37,303 bases of DNA from a virus: the IMG/VR virus record IMGVR_UViG_3300020596_000065, positions 1 through 37,303 of that record. One strand, given 5' to 3'. This document shows positions 1-5,987 of this stretch, piece by piece (within the stretch, counting starts at the first letter, position 1; each line of letters begins with the position of its first letter). Position numbers and translations under genes: made by a program. Under the pieces are notes generated by a model. The model made no database searches. It saw nothing but the letters and a program-made list of their open reading frames with translations, and was not told where the DNA came from.

Positions 1-1
1 A

Positions 2-106
2 CTGCCATGGAACCAGATAGTCGGGCAGATTCTGACACTCTGGGGAGGAGGAGCCTCAAGTTTCGGGCTGTTGAACAAGGTATCGAAAAACCTTTCAGCG
101 AAATAG
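2..106 (+). CDS. C-terminal end of an unidentified protein (cut by window start)
   Basis: An open frame runs from the window edge to TAG at 104-106 and gives 34 residues rich in hydrophobic and Gly residues (LPWNQIVGQI ... FGLLNKVSKNLSAK). It ends just before an extended -10 promoter, as the last gene of an operon would. Frame 1 is also open to 168, but it reads through the promoter and gives an Arg/Ser-rich unstructured peptide, so this frame is preferred. The fragment is too short to assign a family. Confidence 0.45.
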   Translation: MPWNQIVGQILTLWGGGASSFGLLNKVSKNLSAK

Positions 107-115
107 TGCTATACT
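107..115 (+). promoter_or_regulatory. Extended -10 promoter
   Basis: TGC-TATACT starts one base after the upstream stop codon. The same TGC-TATA(A/C)T element occurs in the strong promoters at 2908 and 6430. No good -35 lies 16-18 bp upstream, so it would rely on the extended -10. It would start a transcript of about 90 nt ending at the terminator at 174-212. Confidence 0.45.
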
Positions 116-120
116 ATGGT

Positions 121-212
121 AGACCTCTCCTGCGCCTGTCTTGCCAGTGTGCAGTTTGGTTAAATTAAACGATAAGACCCTTTTGTTTGTTAGATGGGGG
201 TCTTTTTGTTTA
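121..212 (+). ncRNA. Candidate small RNA between promoter and terminator
   Basis: This stretch lies between an extended -10 promoter (107-115) and an intrinsic terminator (174-212) and contains no credible ORF. A possible CTGCGC/GTGCAG stem with one G-U pair sits near 132-154. It matches no RNA family I know. It may simply be an operon tail followed by a terminator. Confidence 0.25.
174..212 (+). terminator. Intrinsic terminator
   Basis: AAGACCC at 174-180 pairs perfectly with GGGTCTT at 198-204, and a T-rich tail (TTTTTGTTT) follows. It separates the upstream operon from the promoter that begins five bases later. Confidence 0.75.
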
Positions 213-216
213 CCCC

Positions 217-244
217 TTGACAAGATTCCTGGGGGGTGTATACT
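217..244 (+). promoter_or_regulatory. Sigma70-type promoter for the first operon
   Basis: A consensus TTGACA at 217-222 and TATACT at 239-244 are separated by 16 bp, with a run of six G in the spacer. The predicted start near 250 leads into the bistable leader at 283-346 and then the genes from 537. It lies directly behind a terminator, as expected for an independent operon promoter. Confidence 0.75.
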
Positions 245-282
245 GTTAATAGTTCTCACAACTTAGTTTCCATCTCTTTAAT

Positions 283-346
283 TCTTGCGGGGTTAAAGGA
301 CAAAGATGACGGAAGTCCCGCAAGATTCCGTCTTTTTTGTTTTTTG
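283..346 (+). promoter_or_regulatory. Attenuator-like leader: pseudoknot or antiterminator with terminator
   Basis: Two interlocked pairings are visible. TCTTGCGGG (283-291) is fully complementary to CCCGCAAGA (317-325). GACGGAA (308-314) pairs with TTCCGTC (326-332), and the latter is followed at once by TTTTTTG-TTTTTT. The second stem is an intrinsic terminator whose loop contains the partner of the first stem. The two stems are either mutually exclusive (antiterminator against terminator) or form an H-type pseudoknot. It lies about 35 nt after the predicted transcription start, which is typical of conditional termination. No known riboswitch family is recognised. Confidence 0.6.
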
Positions 347-536
347 CAAAGGTTTAGAGGATTTTCGTGTTTTTTTCTTCAAAAAGATACTATAAACCCC
401 CGAAAACGCACTTGGCTCCTTTATACCGTAGAAGACAAGTAGACTCGATCCTCTCTAAAGAAAGAATCAAGAATACTACTACGGGTAATGGTGGAAGACG
501 ATTTGAGGGGGGATATGTGTAACAATAACGGGACAT
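347..536 (+). other. Untranslated stretch after the attenuator
   Basis: No convincing gene is present. An open frame across 236-442 begins inside the promoter and has no protein-like character. A 21-codon frame at 488-553 has no support. The stretch is T-rich at first and contains a run of six G at about 505-510. Confidence 0.4.
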
Positions 537-713
537 ATGAAACTTTACAGTGATAAAGAAGAGCTTGTCCTAAATGGTTCTTTTGGAGTAACGGAGGAGG
601 TCAAGCGCTTGATAGAGAAAGAGAAGAACCGACTCCTTACAGAAGAAAACAGAAGGGTATCCAGAGCAAAAATAGTCTGTAATTTAATAATAGAAAAGTA
701 TGGGGATGCTTGA
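537..713 (+). CDS. Small charged protein, 58 aa, unknown
   Basis: ATG at 537 (context CATATG) to TGA at 711-713. It starts MKLYSDKEELVLNGSFG and has a Lys/Glu-rich helical middle. The C-terminal stretch RVSRAKIVCNLIIEKYG resembles the second helix of ribbon-helix-helix DNA-binding proteins. That resemblance is weak, so a regulator is only a guess. Its end overlaps the next start (ATG 700) by 14 bp, which indicates translational coupling. It is the first gene after the attenuator leader. Confidence 0.5.
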   Translation: MKLYSDKEELVLNGSFGVTEEVKRLIEKEKNRLLTEENRRVSRAKIVCNLIIEKYGDA

Positions 714-894
714 TTTTGTTAAAAGAGAAGAGTTCTCGCCAAAGCAACCAGTGGGGAATATAGATATGAAGTGTGAACGATGTGGTAGCCCATTCAAAGG
801 GCACCAGTGGATGATAAAGGCAAAGATGGCTATAACGTGCCCTCAATGCTGGCGGTATGACAAGCTCGATGAGGAGGAAGGGCAAGCTCGATGA
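700..894 (+). CDS. Small zinc-ribbon protein, 64 aa
   Basis: The protein carries two CxxC knuckles, CERC near residue 25 and CPQC near residue 48, separated by a basic stretch. This is the pattern of a single zinc ribbon. Phages encode many such proteins as nucleic-acid or protein adaptors, and nothing here narrows the role. The start AGT-ATG fits the start context used throughout the window. Confidence 0.6.
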   Translation: MGMLDFVKREEFSPKQPVGNIDMKCERCGSPFKGHQWMIKAKMAITCPQCWRYDKLDEEEGQAR

Positions 895-924
895 AATAAT
901 CAACTAATATAAAAAGCAAAGAGT

Positions 925-2250
925 ATGAAATACCTCTCATTGTTTTCTGGAATCGGAGGATTTGAATTAGGAATACAACAAGCCTATGAATCAATGGACA
1001 GGTCTGAACAGACCGAGCAGAGGACCGGAGCCAAGGAAGGACATGTTGGCTTGCACAGTGAAGGCTGGACAAAGCGGAACCAAGAACCAGATTGTATTGG
1101 TTACTCCGAAATCGACAAGCACGCAATACAAACTTATCAAAAACACTTCCCAACACATCAAAACTATGGAGACATTACCAAAATCAAAGCCGAAGACCTA
1201 CCAGAATTTGACCTCCTTGTTGGAGGCTTTCCGTGCCAGTCGTTTTCTATCGCAGGAAAGCGAGGAGGTTTTTCAGATACTCGAGGAACTCTTTTCTTTG
1301 ACATCGCCAGAATCCTTAAAGCTAAACAACCTCGCCTACTACTCCTTGAAAACGTCAAAGGGCTTTTATCTCACGACAAAGGCGACACATTTAGAGTTAT
1401 CATCGCAACCCTTGATGAACTGGGGTATGACCTCCAATGGCAGGTGCTTAACAGCAAGAACCACGGAGTCCCCCAAAACAGGGAACGAGTGTTCATTGTC
1501 GGTAACCGAAGGGGTACTAGACGACCAGATGTTTTTCCTATAAGATATGAGTATGGAGAAACGACAATTAACGAAAAAGTGTACCAAATGTCACCAAGTG
1601 TTTCCGAAAACTCAAGAACACTTCTTTTGGGTATGGCACAAAGCAAGGGAGAAAAGCTATCCTTATCCGAAATGCAAGACTTGTTCACGCAAATTGAGCA
1701 AGGAATACAGACAGAAGAATGTTCAGAAGTTGAGAGAGAACCACAGGAAATACGACGGGAGTCCAAAGGGAATATACAAGAAGTTGAAACACTCGGAGCG
1801 TTCTTGGGAAGTCAAAATGACACAGGAGGACTTTGTGGAGTGGTACAAATCCCAACCAAAGAAATGTTGTTACTGTGGTCTAAAAGAGGAGGAACTTTCA
1901 ATCGTATCGGACAAGTACAACAACAGGACTCTCCGAATGACGATAGACAGGATAGACAACGGGAAACACTACGAAACTGGGAACATAGCCCTTTGTTGTT
2001 TGCGGTGCAACCATATCAAGGGAGACTTTTTTACTCAATTGGAGATGGTCGAGATTGGGTCAATATTTATCAAACCAAAATGGAACAAATATGCAAAGAA
2101 AACAACCTAAGCTCTATTTTAGAGGAATGCGTAGACCCGAAGTATTTCCTTTCGGAAGCACAGACAGCGAAGATACTACGCCTAGCATCACTACCAAACA
2201 AAGAGCGAAAGGGATTGCTACACGACACCTCGGGAGAAATGGAGGGCTAA
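925..2250 (+). CDS. C5-cytosine DNA methyltransferase, N-terminal half (split gene)
   Basis: Real similarity covers residues 1-205 (925-1539). Motif I is LSLFSGIGG (residues 4-12), motif IV with catalytic Cys is PCQS (C104), motif VI is ENV (142-144), and motif VIII is QNRERVF (184-190). This half binds S-adenosylmethionine and carries the catalytic cysteine that methylates cytosine C5. After RRPDVFP (to 1539) the frame runs to TGA at 2250 but overlaps an HNH gene and has no methyltransferase character. The target-recognition domain and motifs IX-X lie in another frame at 2121-2642. Residues about 22-50 look like a small insert compared with typical family members. The natural product is either a truncated subunit with a junk tail or half of a two-chain enzyme of the M.AquI type. 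Confidence 0.85.
   Translation: MKYLSLFSGIGGFELGIQQAYESMDRSEQTEQRTGAKEGHVGLHSEGWTKRNQEPDCIGYSEIDKHAIQTYQKHFPTHQNYGDITKIKAEDLPEFDLLVGGFPCQSFSIAGKRGGFSDTRGTLFFDIARILKAKQPRLLLLENVKGLLSHDKGDTFRVIIATLDELGYDLQWQVLNSKNHGVPQNRERVFIVGNRRGTRRPDVFPIRYEYGETTINEKVYQMSPSVSENSRTLLLGMAQSKGEKLSLSEMQDLFTQIEQGIQTEECSEVEREPQEIRRESKGNIQEVETLGAFLGSQNDTGGLCGVVQIPTKEMLLLWSKRGGTFNRIGQVQQQDSPNDDRQDRQRETLRNWEHSPLLFAVQPYQGRLFYSIGDGRDWVNIYQTKMEQICKENNLSSILEECVDPKYFLSEAQTAKILRLASLPNKERKGLLHDTSGEMEG
1510..1539 (+). repeat. Left copy of 30-bp imperfect coding repeat flanking the HNH insert
   Basis: It encodes RGTRRPDVFP. The right copy at 2121-2150 encodes RGMRRPEVFP. The copies differ at many third positions but keep the peptide. 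They lie 611 bp apart, and collapsing them would restore one methyltransferase frame. Confidence 0.75.
1547..2110 (+). CDS. HNH homing-type endonuclease inserted in the methyltransferase gene
   Basis: 187 residues from ATG 1547, or 185 from ATG 1553, whose AGT-ATG context matches other starts. The N-terminus has a CTKC ... CKTC zinc-binding pair. The C-terminal half is a classic phage HNH domain: CCYCG, then TIDRIDN, then ETGNIALCCLRCNHIKGD, with the paired cysteines holding the structural metal. Freestanding HNH enzymes nick or cut DNA and spread their own gene by homing. The ORF fills almost all of the 611 bp between the two repeats and leaves no room for a group I intron. Each methyltransferase half is in a different frame, so an intein is excluded. 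Base use does not clearly differ from its neighbours. Confidence 0.88.
   Translation: MSMEKRQLTKKCTKCHQVFPKTQEHFFWVWHKAREKSYPYPKCKTCSRKLSKEYRQKNVQKLRENHRKYDGSPKGIYKKLKHSERSWEVKMTQEDFVEWYKSQPKKCCYCGLKEEELSIVSDKYNNRTLRMTIDRIDNGKHYETGNIALCCLRCNHIKGDFFTQLEMVEIGSIFIKPKWNKYAKKTT
2121..2150 (+). repeat. Right copy of 30-bp imperfect coding repeat flanking the HNH insert
   Basis: It encodes RGMRRPEVFP and continues into FGSTDSEDTTPSI, which reads as the natural continuation of the methyltransferase. A short CTCTA/TAGAG hairpin overlaps its left edge at 2112-2124. Confidence 0.75.
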
Positions 2251-2642
2251 TGAGCGACATTGCATCAACTGTTCAGGTTGCAGAGACTCCGCACATAGTC
2301 CAGCTCAACCACCCCACCCACTCAAACGACAGAGTGTACGGAACAAACAGAGTAAATCCAACTCTTAACACAATGCAGGGAGGGAATAGACAGCCGTTTA
2401 TACAGAATCCAAAAATGATAAATTACAAGAAAGACTACGAAAACAGTGTGGCAATTACAGCAACCAGTTATAAAGAGCCACCTGTAGTAAATAGTATTCG
2501 CCGCCTAACCCCAACCGAGTGTATGAGACTCCAGGGCTTCCCTGATGATTGGTGTGACGGAATAAGCGATAGCCAAAAGTATAAGTGTGCAGGTAACGCG
2601 GTAACAGTGAATGTGATTCGGGACATAATACAAAAACTATGA
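2127..2642 (+). CDS. C5-cytosine DNA methyltransferase, C-terminal half (target recognition, motifs IX-X)
   Basis: The frame is open from 2055, but homology starts at the repeat (2121). It holds a variable target-recognition region and then motif IX, RRLTPTECMRLQGFPDDW, and motif X, KCAGNAVTVNVIRDI. A possible independent start is ATG 2127, 17 nt after the HNH stop. AGAGGA abuts this ATG, which is too close for a normal Shine-Dalgarno, so reinitiation after the HNH gene is the likelier route. Joining 925-1539 to 2151-2642 would give a complete enzyme of about 368 residues, the usual family length. The stop overlaps the next ATG (2639). Confidence 0.8.
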   Translation: MRRPEVFPFGSTDSEDTTPSITTKQRAKGIATRHLGRNGGLMSDIASTVQVAETPHIVQLNHPTHSNDRVYGTNRVNPTLNTMQGGNRQPFIQNPKMINYKKDYENSVAITATSYKEPPVVNSIRRLTPTECMRLQGFPDDWCDGISDSQKYKCAGNAVTVNVIRDIIQKL

Positions 2643-2911
2643 AGAAGCTAGAGCTTAGTATGGACAGATACACGTCTATACCAAAAACAAAGCTCAATGA
2701 GAGGCAGGAGCTGATAGGGATGTTCCTAGTCGCCCTTAATTTTTACAGAAAACCGCCCTACAAGCCTCTCAAGGCAGCAAGGGTGGGTGTAATGCTCAGA
2801 TACGTTGAAACGAAGGCCCTGAGGGCGTTTTATGGGGAATGCAACGCGGCCAGTAACTTCCACAGCTATTATTTCTGGCGGTTTAAGCAGGCTAAGAATC
2901 AACCCGGTTGA
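2639..2911 (+). CDS. Hypothetical protein, 90 aa
   Basis: The start overlaps the methyltransferase stop (ATGA). The protein is basic, with no recognised domain and several aromatic residues near the end (SYYFWRFKQAKNQPG). Its TGA stop lies inside the TTGACA -35 box of the next promoter, so the operon ends exactly where the next begins. Confidence 0.55.
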   Translation: MKKLELSMDRYTSIPKTKLNERQELIGMFLVALNFYRKPPYKPLKAARVGVMLRYVETKALRAFYGECNAASNFHSYYFWRFKQAKNQPG

Positions 2912-2936
2912 CAGACAACCGCTAGTCTGCTATAAT
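2908..2936 (+). promoter_or_regulatory. Consensus sigma70 promoter with extended -10
   Basis: TTGACA (2908-2913), a 17-bp spacer, and TATAAT (2931-2936) preceded by TGC. This is a perfect consensus. The spacer GACAACCGCTAGTCTGC matches 14 of 17 positions of the promoter at 6430, so the spacer itself may be a protein-binding site. It drives the accessory block from 2966. Confidence 0.88.
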
Positions 2937-2965
2937 CGAATTATTCTAAACATAATAACAATCGT

Positions 2966-3550
2966 ATGCCAAATTACAAAGTAGGCGACATCCTCAAGCC
3001 AATCGATGGAAGCAAGTGTAATGAATACAGTAGCTTCGAAAGCTTCGAAGCGCCTGCTGCCATCAGAATTACCAAGATTACTTCAGACGGTGGATATGGA
3101 TATGACATCCTCGACAAAGAAGGAAATATCGTGAGCGTGTGTGACTATTGCTTCAAAGACGCAAATCTCACGCCTGCCACCAAAACCCTCAACACTCTCC
3201 AGGTCGGTGATTATATGAAAAGCAAAGACGGAGGTTACAAAAGATTGCTCGCTGTCCTCAATCGAAGTGCTGAAGATGCTTTTTGTATGTATGTGATGTC
3301 AACTTACGGCGAGAAGGATTCGGAAGATACGAGTATATCTGATGGCGCGTGGAACGTCCTTGAGCTTAAAAAATATGGCTACTCCATCGAAGACCCCACA
3401 CCTGAAGCCGAAAACACCGAAGCACAAATCGCGGCAGAGAAGCGCATCCTCCTCGAAGAACTCGCCGCCACAATCAGAAAATCAGAACTCGATGGTGAAG
3501 ATGTATCAGCTATCCTCTCGATGATTCAAGATTTGAAAAAACGAGTATGA
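2966..3550 (+). CDS. Hypothetical protein, 194 aa, first gene after a strong promoter
   Basis: The family is not recognised. The N-terminal half seems to hold two related beta-rich units, one starting KVGDILKPIDG (residues 5-15) and one VGDYMKSKDGG (about 80-90), each followed by a hydrophobic strand. The last 50 residues are a charged coiled-coil-like helix (AAEKRILLEELAATIRKSE). Its place as first gene behind a consensus promoter suggests early, abundant expression, as for takeover or anti-defence proteins, but no motif supports a specific role. Confidence 0.6.
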   Translation: MPNYKVGDILKPIDGSKCNEYSSFESFEAPAAIRITKITSDGGYGYDILDKEGNIVSVCDYCFKDANLTPATKTLNTLQVGDYMKSKDGGYKRLLAVLNRSAEDAFCMYVMSTYGEKDSEDTSISDGAWNVLELKKYGYSIEDPTPEAENTEAQIAAEKRILLEELAATIRKSELDGEDVSAILSMIQDLKKRV

Positions 3551-3795
3551 ACCCAAAGAAAAAACACTTCACCCCGGCGCATCATCCCTTCGAGAGTAAG
3601 AACCCAGGGAAGGGCCTCGAAATAGTCTTCGGCTGGTTTGGAGCGATACTCAGCGCAATCACTATCTTCTTCGCCATGATTATCTTCGCTCCGATTGCTC
3701 TCGTCGCTCGGCTGAATGACTACTGGGAACGGCCGAAGAAACGAGACTGGCAAAGCGAGCGAGAAGACTATTATGCCGGGAAGGCAAAGAAATAA
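3547..3795 (+). CDS. Small single-pass membrane protein, 82 aa
   Basis: The start overlaps the previous stop by four bases. A basic N-terminus (about 25 residues) is followed by a hydrophobic stretch of about 28 residues (FGWFGAILSAITIFFAMIIF) and a highly charged tail (ERPKKRDWQSEREDYY). This suits an inner-membrane anchor with a cytoplasmic tail. The function is unknown. Confidence 0.55.
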   Translation: MNPKKKHFTPAHHPFESKNPGKGLEIVFGWFGAILSAITIFFAMIIFAPIALVARLNDYWERPKKRDWQSEREDYYAGKAKK

Positions 3796-3849
3796 GTTAT
3801 GAGCTTAGAAAGTGGTGAATAGTCAGGGGGGGGTGTAATAAAAAACACT

Positions 3850-3993
3850 ATGTCTGAAAGTATGGACAACTACGATACAATAAAAGAATGTAAAGAGTGT
3901 AGAAAATCAACATCTGGTCGATGTAATAAACATTTAGATATTTCACCAATTCCTATTTTTAATACAGGAGGAGTGGAAATAGGAACTGAATAA
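3850..3993 (+). CDS. Cys-rich mini-protein, 47 aa
   Basis: ATG 3850 (context ACT-ATG) to TAA at 3991-3993, directly followed by the next ATG. It contains CKEC-x6-C-x2-H, a plausible single zinc site, then a short hydrophobic tail. A run of eight G lies 17-24 bases upstream at 3826-3833. The function is unknown. Confidence 0.5.
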   Translation: MSESMDNYDTIKECKECRKSTSGRCNKHLDISPIPIFNTGGVEIGTE

Positions 3994-4194
3994 ATGGAAC
4001 ACCAAACTATCGGCTCACTAGGAATCCCCGTGTCTCACCGGCCTAAATGGCTGGCGTTACGGGGAGTACCTATTGTAGAGCCGGTATTCAACAGAGAAAT
4101 GGTTGGCTTTTACTATGGGTCGAGAGAGGAACAAGAGTGCGAATACTGCGACGAAAAAAGGATTGACCATAAAATCGCTTTTAACCCTAAATAA
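3994..4194 (+). CDS. Small protein with a CxxC pair, 66 aa
   Basis: The ATG is contiguous with the preceding TAA. A CEYC pair is present near residue 48, but no other Cys completes a zinc site. The last codons and stop (FNPK-TAA) are formed by the first copy of the repeated TAACCCTAAATAAAGAGT element, so the repeat supplies the gene's end. The function is unknown. Confidence 0.55.
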   Translation: MEHQTIGSLGIPVSHRPKWLALRGVPIVEPVFNREMVGFYYGSREEQECEYCDEKRIDHKIAFNPK

Positions 4195-4202
4195 AGAGTA
4201 TG
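4182..4202 (+). repeat. Inter-gene repeat, copy 1 (before rtcB)
   Basis: TAACCCTAAATAAAGAGT followed by ATG of rtcB. It is identical over 21 bp to copy 2 at 5371-5391, so rtcB is bracketed by a perfect direct repeat. Confidence 0.85.
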
Positions 4203-5345
4203 AAAAAGTATATACACGCAGAAAATATAGAAGCGGAAGCACTAGAGCAGTTTGAAGATTGCATGAAGCATGATTTTGTTATTGAAGGTGCTTTAATGCC
4301 AGATACGCACATGGGCTATGTTGCTCCTATTGGTTCTGTACTAAGGACAAAAGACGCAGTTGTGCCAGCTTGGGTTGGGTACGATATCGGTTGCGGAATG
4401 ATTGCGGTTTTAATTTCAGAAGAGTTAAGTGTGCAAAAGAGTATTAAAGATAAAGCAACTGAAATTTTTAATCAAGTGAATAGAGATGTTCCTATGGGGG
4501 CTGGTGTTTTCAATAAAAGAGTTGAAGATATACAACAAAGTACAATGACAAATATGGGAAAGGTGGTGGAGACGCTTAATTCAAAAGTAGAAAATGATGA
4601 ATTAAGAAATTATGTATTAAAAATTACTAGCCGAAACCTTGGAACATTAGGCTCTGGTAATCACTTTATAGAAATCCTTACACATAAAAGTGAGACATGG
4701 CTAGTTATTCATAGTGGCTCGCGTGGAGTCGGACACTTCATAGGTACTCACTTTATGAAATCAGCTTCTGGCAAAGAAAAGGGGTTTGAAGAGACACATA
4801 TTCTAATGGGTGGAGAAGTTGAAAGATATATGGCATACCAAAACTACTGTCTTGACTTTGCACTACTTAATCGTCTTGATATGGCGAAGAGAGTAGCTAA
4901 TGCGATTGAGAGAATAACGGGTTTTACTTTTAGTGTTGATGGTAACTTATGGACTAACAAAAACCATAACCACTGCGTACTAGAGGAAGATGGCACATAT
5001 ATTCATCGAAAAGGCGCTACAACGTCTAACAAAGGAGAAAGAGGTGTGATTCCAGCAAATATGAGAGACGGTTGTTTTCTTGTTATTGGAAAAGGGAATC
5101 CTGAATTTTTAAACAGCTCTTCTCATGGTGCTGGCAGATTGATGAGTCGCGGAAGAGCTAGAAAGGAGATTACTATGGAAACTTTTAAAGAGCAGATGGT
5201 TGGTATTGTTGCTCCTGTAGTCCAAAAAGTTATAGATGAAAGCCCTAGTGCTTACAAAAACATAGTTGAAGTTATGGAATGTCAAAAAGAAAGCGTAGAC
5301 ATAGTGAAGCATTTGAAGCCGATAATCAATTGGAAAGGATTTTAG
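4200..5345 (+). CDS. rtcB: RtcB-type RNA ligase
   Basis: 381 residues, close to the usual RtcB length of about 400. RtcB joins RNA 2',3'-cyclic phosphate or 3'-phosphate ends to 5'-OH ends using GTP and Mn2+, and repairs or splices tRNA. Visible signatures: YDIGCGM with metal-binding D62 and C65, LGSGNHFIE, HSGSRG, NHNHC, and SSHGAGR, whose H309 should be the guanylated histidine. All metal and catalytic residues I can place are present, so it is probably active. The gene looks AT-richer than its neighbour at 5541 and is flanked by perfect 21-bp repeats, which suggests acquisition as a unit. No RtcA or archease is nearby. A phage copy is most simply explained as repair of RNA cut by host anticodon nucleases. 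Confidence 0.95.
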   Translation: MKKYIHAENIEAEALEQFEDCMKHDFVIEGALMPDTHMGYVAPIGSVLRTKDAVVPAWVGYDIGCGMIAVLISEELSVQKSIKDKATEIFNQVNRDVPMGAGVFNKRVEDIQQSTMTNMGKVVETLNSKVENDELRNYVLKITSRNLGTLGSGNHFIEILTHKSETWLVIHSGSRGVGHFIGTHFMKSASGKEKGFEETHILMGGEVERYMAYQNYCLDFALLNRLDMAKRVANAIERITGFTFSVDGNLWTNKNHNHCVLEEDGTYIHRKGATTSNKGERGVIPANMRDGCFLVIGKGNPEFLNSSSHGAGRLMSRGRARKEITMETFKEQMVGIVAPVVQKVIDESPSAYKNIVEVMECQKESVDIVKHLKPIINWKGF

Positions 5346-5370
5346 ACGACCTCCTTTCCTCTCTCCAAGA

Positions 5371-5391
5371 TAACCCTAAATAAAGAGTATG
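5371..5391 (+). repeat. Inter-gene repeat, copy 2 (after rtcB)
   Basis: Identical to copy 1 through the following ATG. It forms the upstream region of the 45-residue gene at 5389. Confidence 0.85.
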
Positions 5392-5526
5392 AACGAAGAA
5401 CAAAACGAGTTGTATAGTGAGTTTATCAAGAAAGGGCTATCGGCAGGATTCACTGACGACCAGATAAACTTCATGTGGGAGTTCATAATGATGACCACGC
5501 TCTCAATGATACGGATGAATAAATAA
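5389..5526 (+). CDS. Mini-protein, 45 aa, unknown
   Basis: ATG 5389 comes from repeat copy 2, and the TAA at 5524-5526 is the beginning of copy 3, so the whole gene sits between two copies. The sequence starts MNEEQNELYSEFIKKG and ends in a Met-rich hydrophobic helix. No family is recognised. Confidence 0.55.
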   Translation: MNEEQNELYSEFIKKGLSAGFTDDQINFMWEFIMMTTLSMIRMNK

Positions 5527-5543
5527 CCCTAAATAAAGACATG
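5524..5543 (+). repeat. Inter-gene repeat, copy 3
   Basis: TAACCCTAAATAAAGAC then ATG. It differs from copies 1 and 2 only near the ATG, with one base changed and one missing. Confidence 0.8.
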
Positions 5544-5969
5544 CTACCAACGGCAACGGATGAATTGCATGACATGATGATACTCGCTCAAAAAGCGACA
5601 TCACTTTGTGATTCAATTCGGAAAGAGCTTAGGCTTCCGAGCAAGCTGAGACTTTTCGAGGCCCAGGTAGATACATTCAAGGATCGGGAACGGATATTCT
5701 TTCTTAGTGACGTGTGTGCCTTGCTACAAGAGTCCATGAATGTCGATGAGGTCAATCCGTTCATTGTCCCCTTCGGGTTCAGCCACTGGGCGAGGCGCGG
5801 TGCCAAGGTCGATGGGTACACCGTGGTTGTTCAGCTCTGTACCGTCGTCAGTCCTGTCAGAGAGCTGGAAGCGCTGGAGAAAAACAACTACCAGGTGAAA
5901 ATGATGGAAGAAAAGAAGGCTGGTACCTACGACGCTTTCACTTATAAGAAATATAAAGCCGGAGTTTAA
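5541..5969 (+). CDS. Hypothetical protein, 142 aa
   Basis: The family is not recognised. It is an alpha/beta-looking soluble protein with an Arg/Lys-rich N-terminal helix region, a central hydrophobic segment (VDEVNPFIVPFGFSHWARRG) and a Lys-rich C-terminus. It lies between repeat copies 3 and 4. Its codons look more GC-rich than rtcB just upstream, which supports separate origins. Confidence 0.55.
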   Translation: MLPTATDELHDMMILAQKATSLCDSIRKELRLPSKLRLFEAQVDTFKDRERIFFLSDVCALLQESMNVDEVNPFIVPFGFSHWARRGAKVDGYTVVVQLCTVVSPVRELEALEKNNYQVKMMEEKKAGTYDAFTYKKYKAGV

Positions 5970-5987
5970 CCCTAAATAAAAAGTATG
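5967..5987 (+). repeat. Inter-gene repeat, copy 4
   Basis: TAACCCTAAATAAAAAGT then ATG. It has one substitution from copy 1, and the TAA is the stop of the upstream gene. Looser relatives occur at about 6749-6764 and 6265-6292. Confidence 0.8.

Noticed and set aside
236-442. 68-residue open frame in the leader
   Set aside because: It begins inside the -10 region, runs through the terminator hairpin and T tract, and has no protein-like character.
986-1543. 185-residue alternative frame over the methyltransferase N-terminus
   Set aside because: The overlapping frame carries all C5 methyltransferase motifs. This one has none.
1540-2120. Group I intron or intein interrupting the methyltransferase
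   Set aside because: Only a few dozen bases lie outside the HNH ORF, too few for an intron core. The halves are in different frames, so an intein cannot be spliced.
1546-2250. C-terminal extension of the frame-1 methyltransferase ORF as a real domain
   Set aside because: The stretch is out of frame with a clear HNH domain and lacks motifs IX-X, which are found in frame at 2121-2642.
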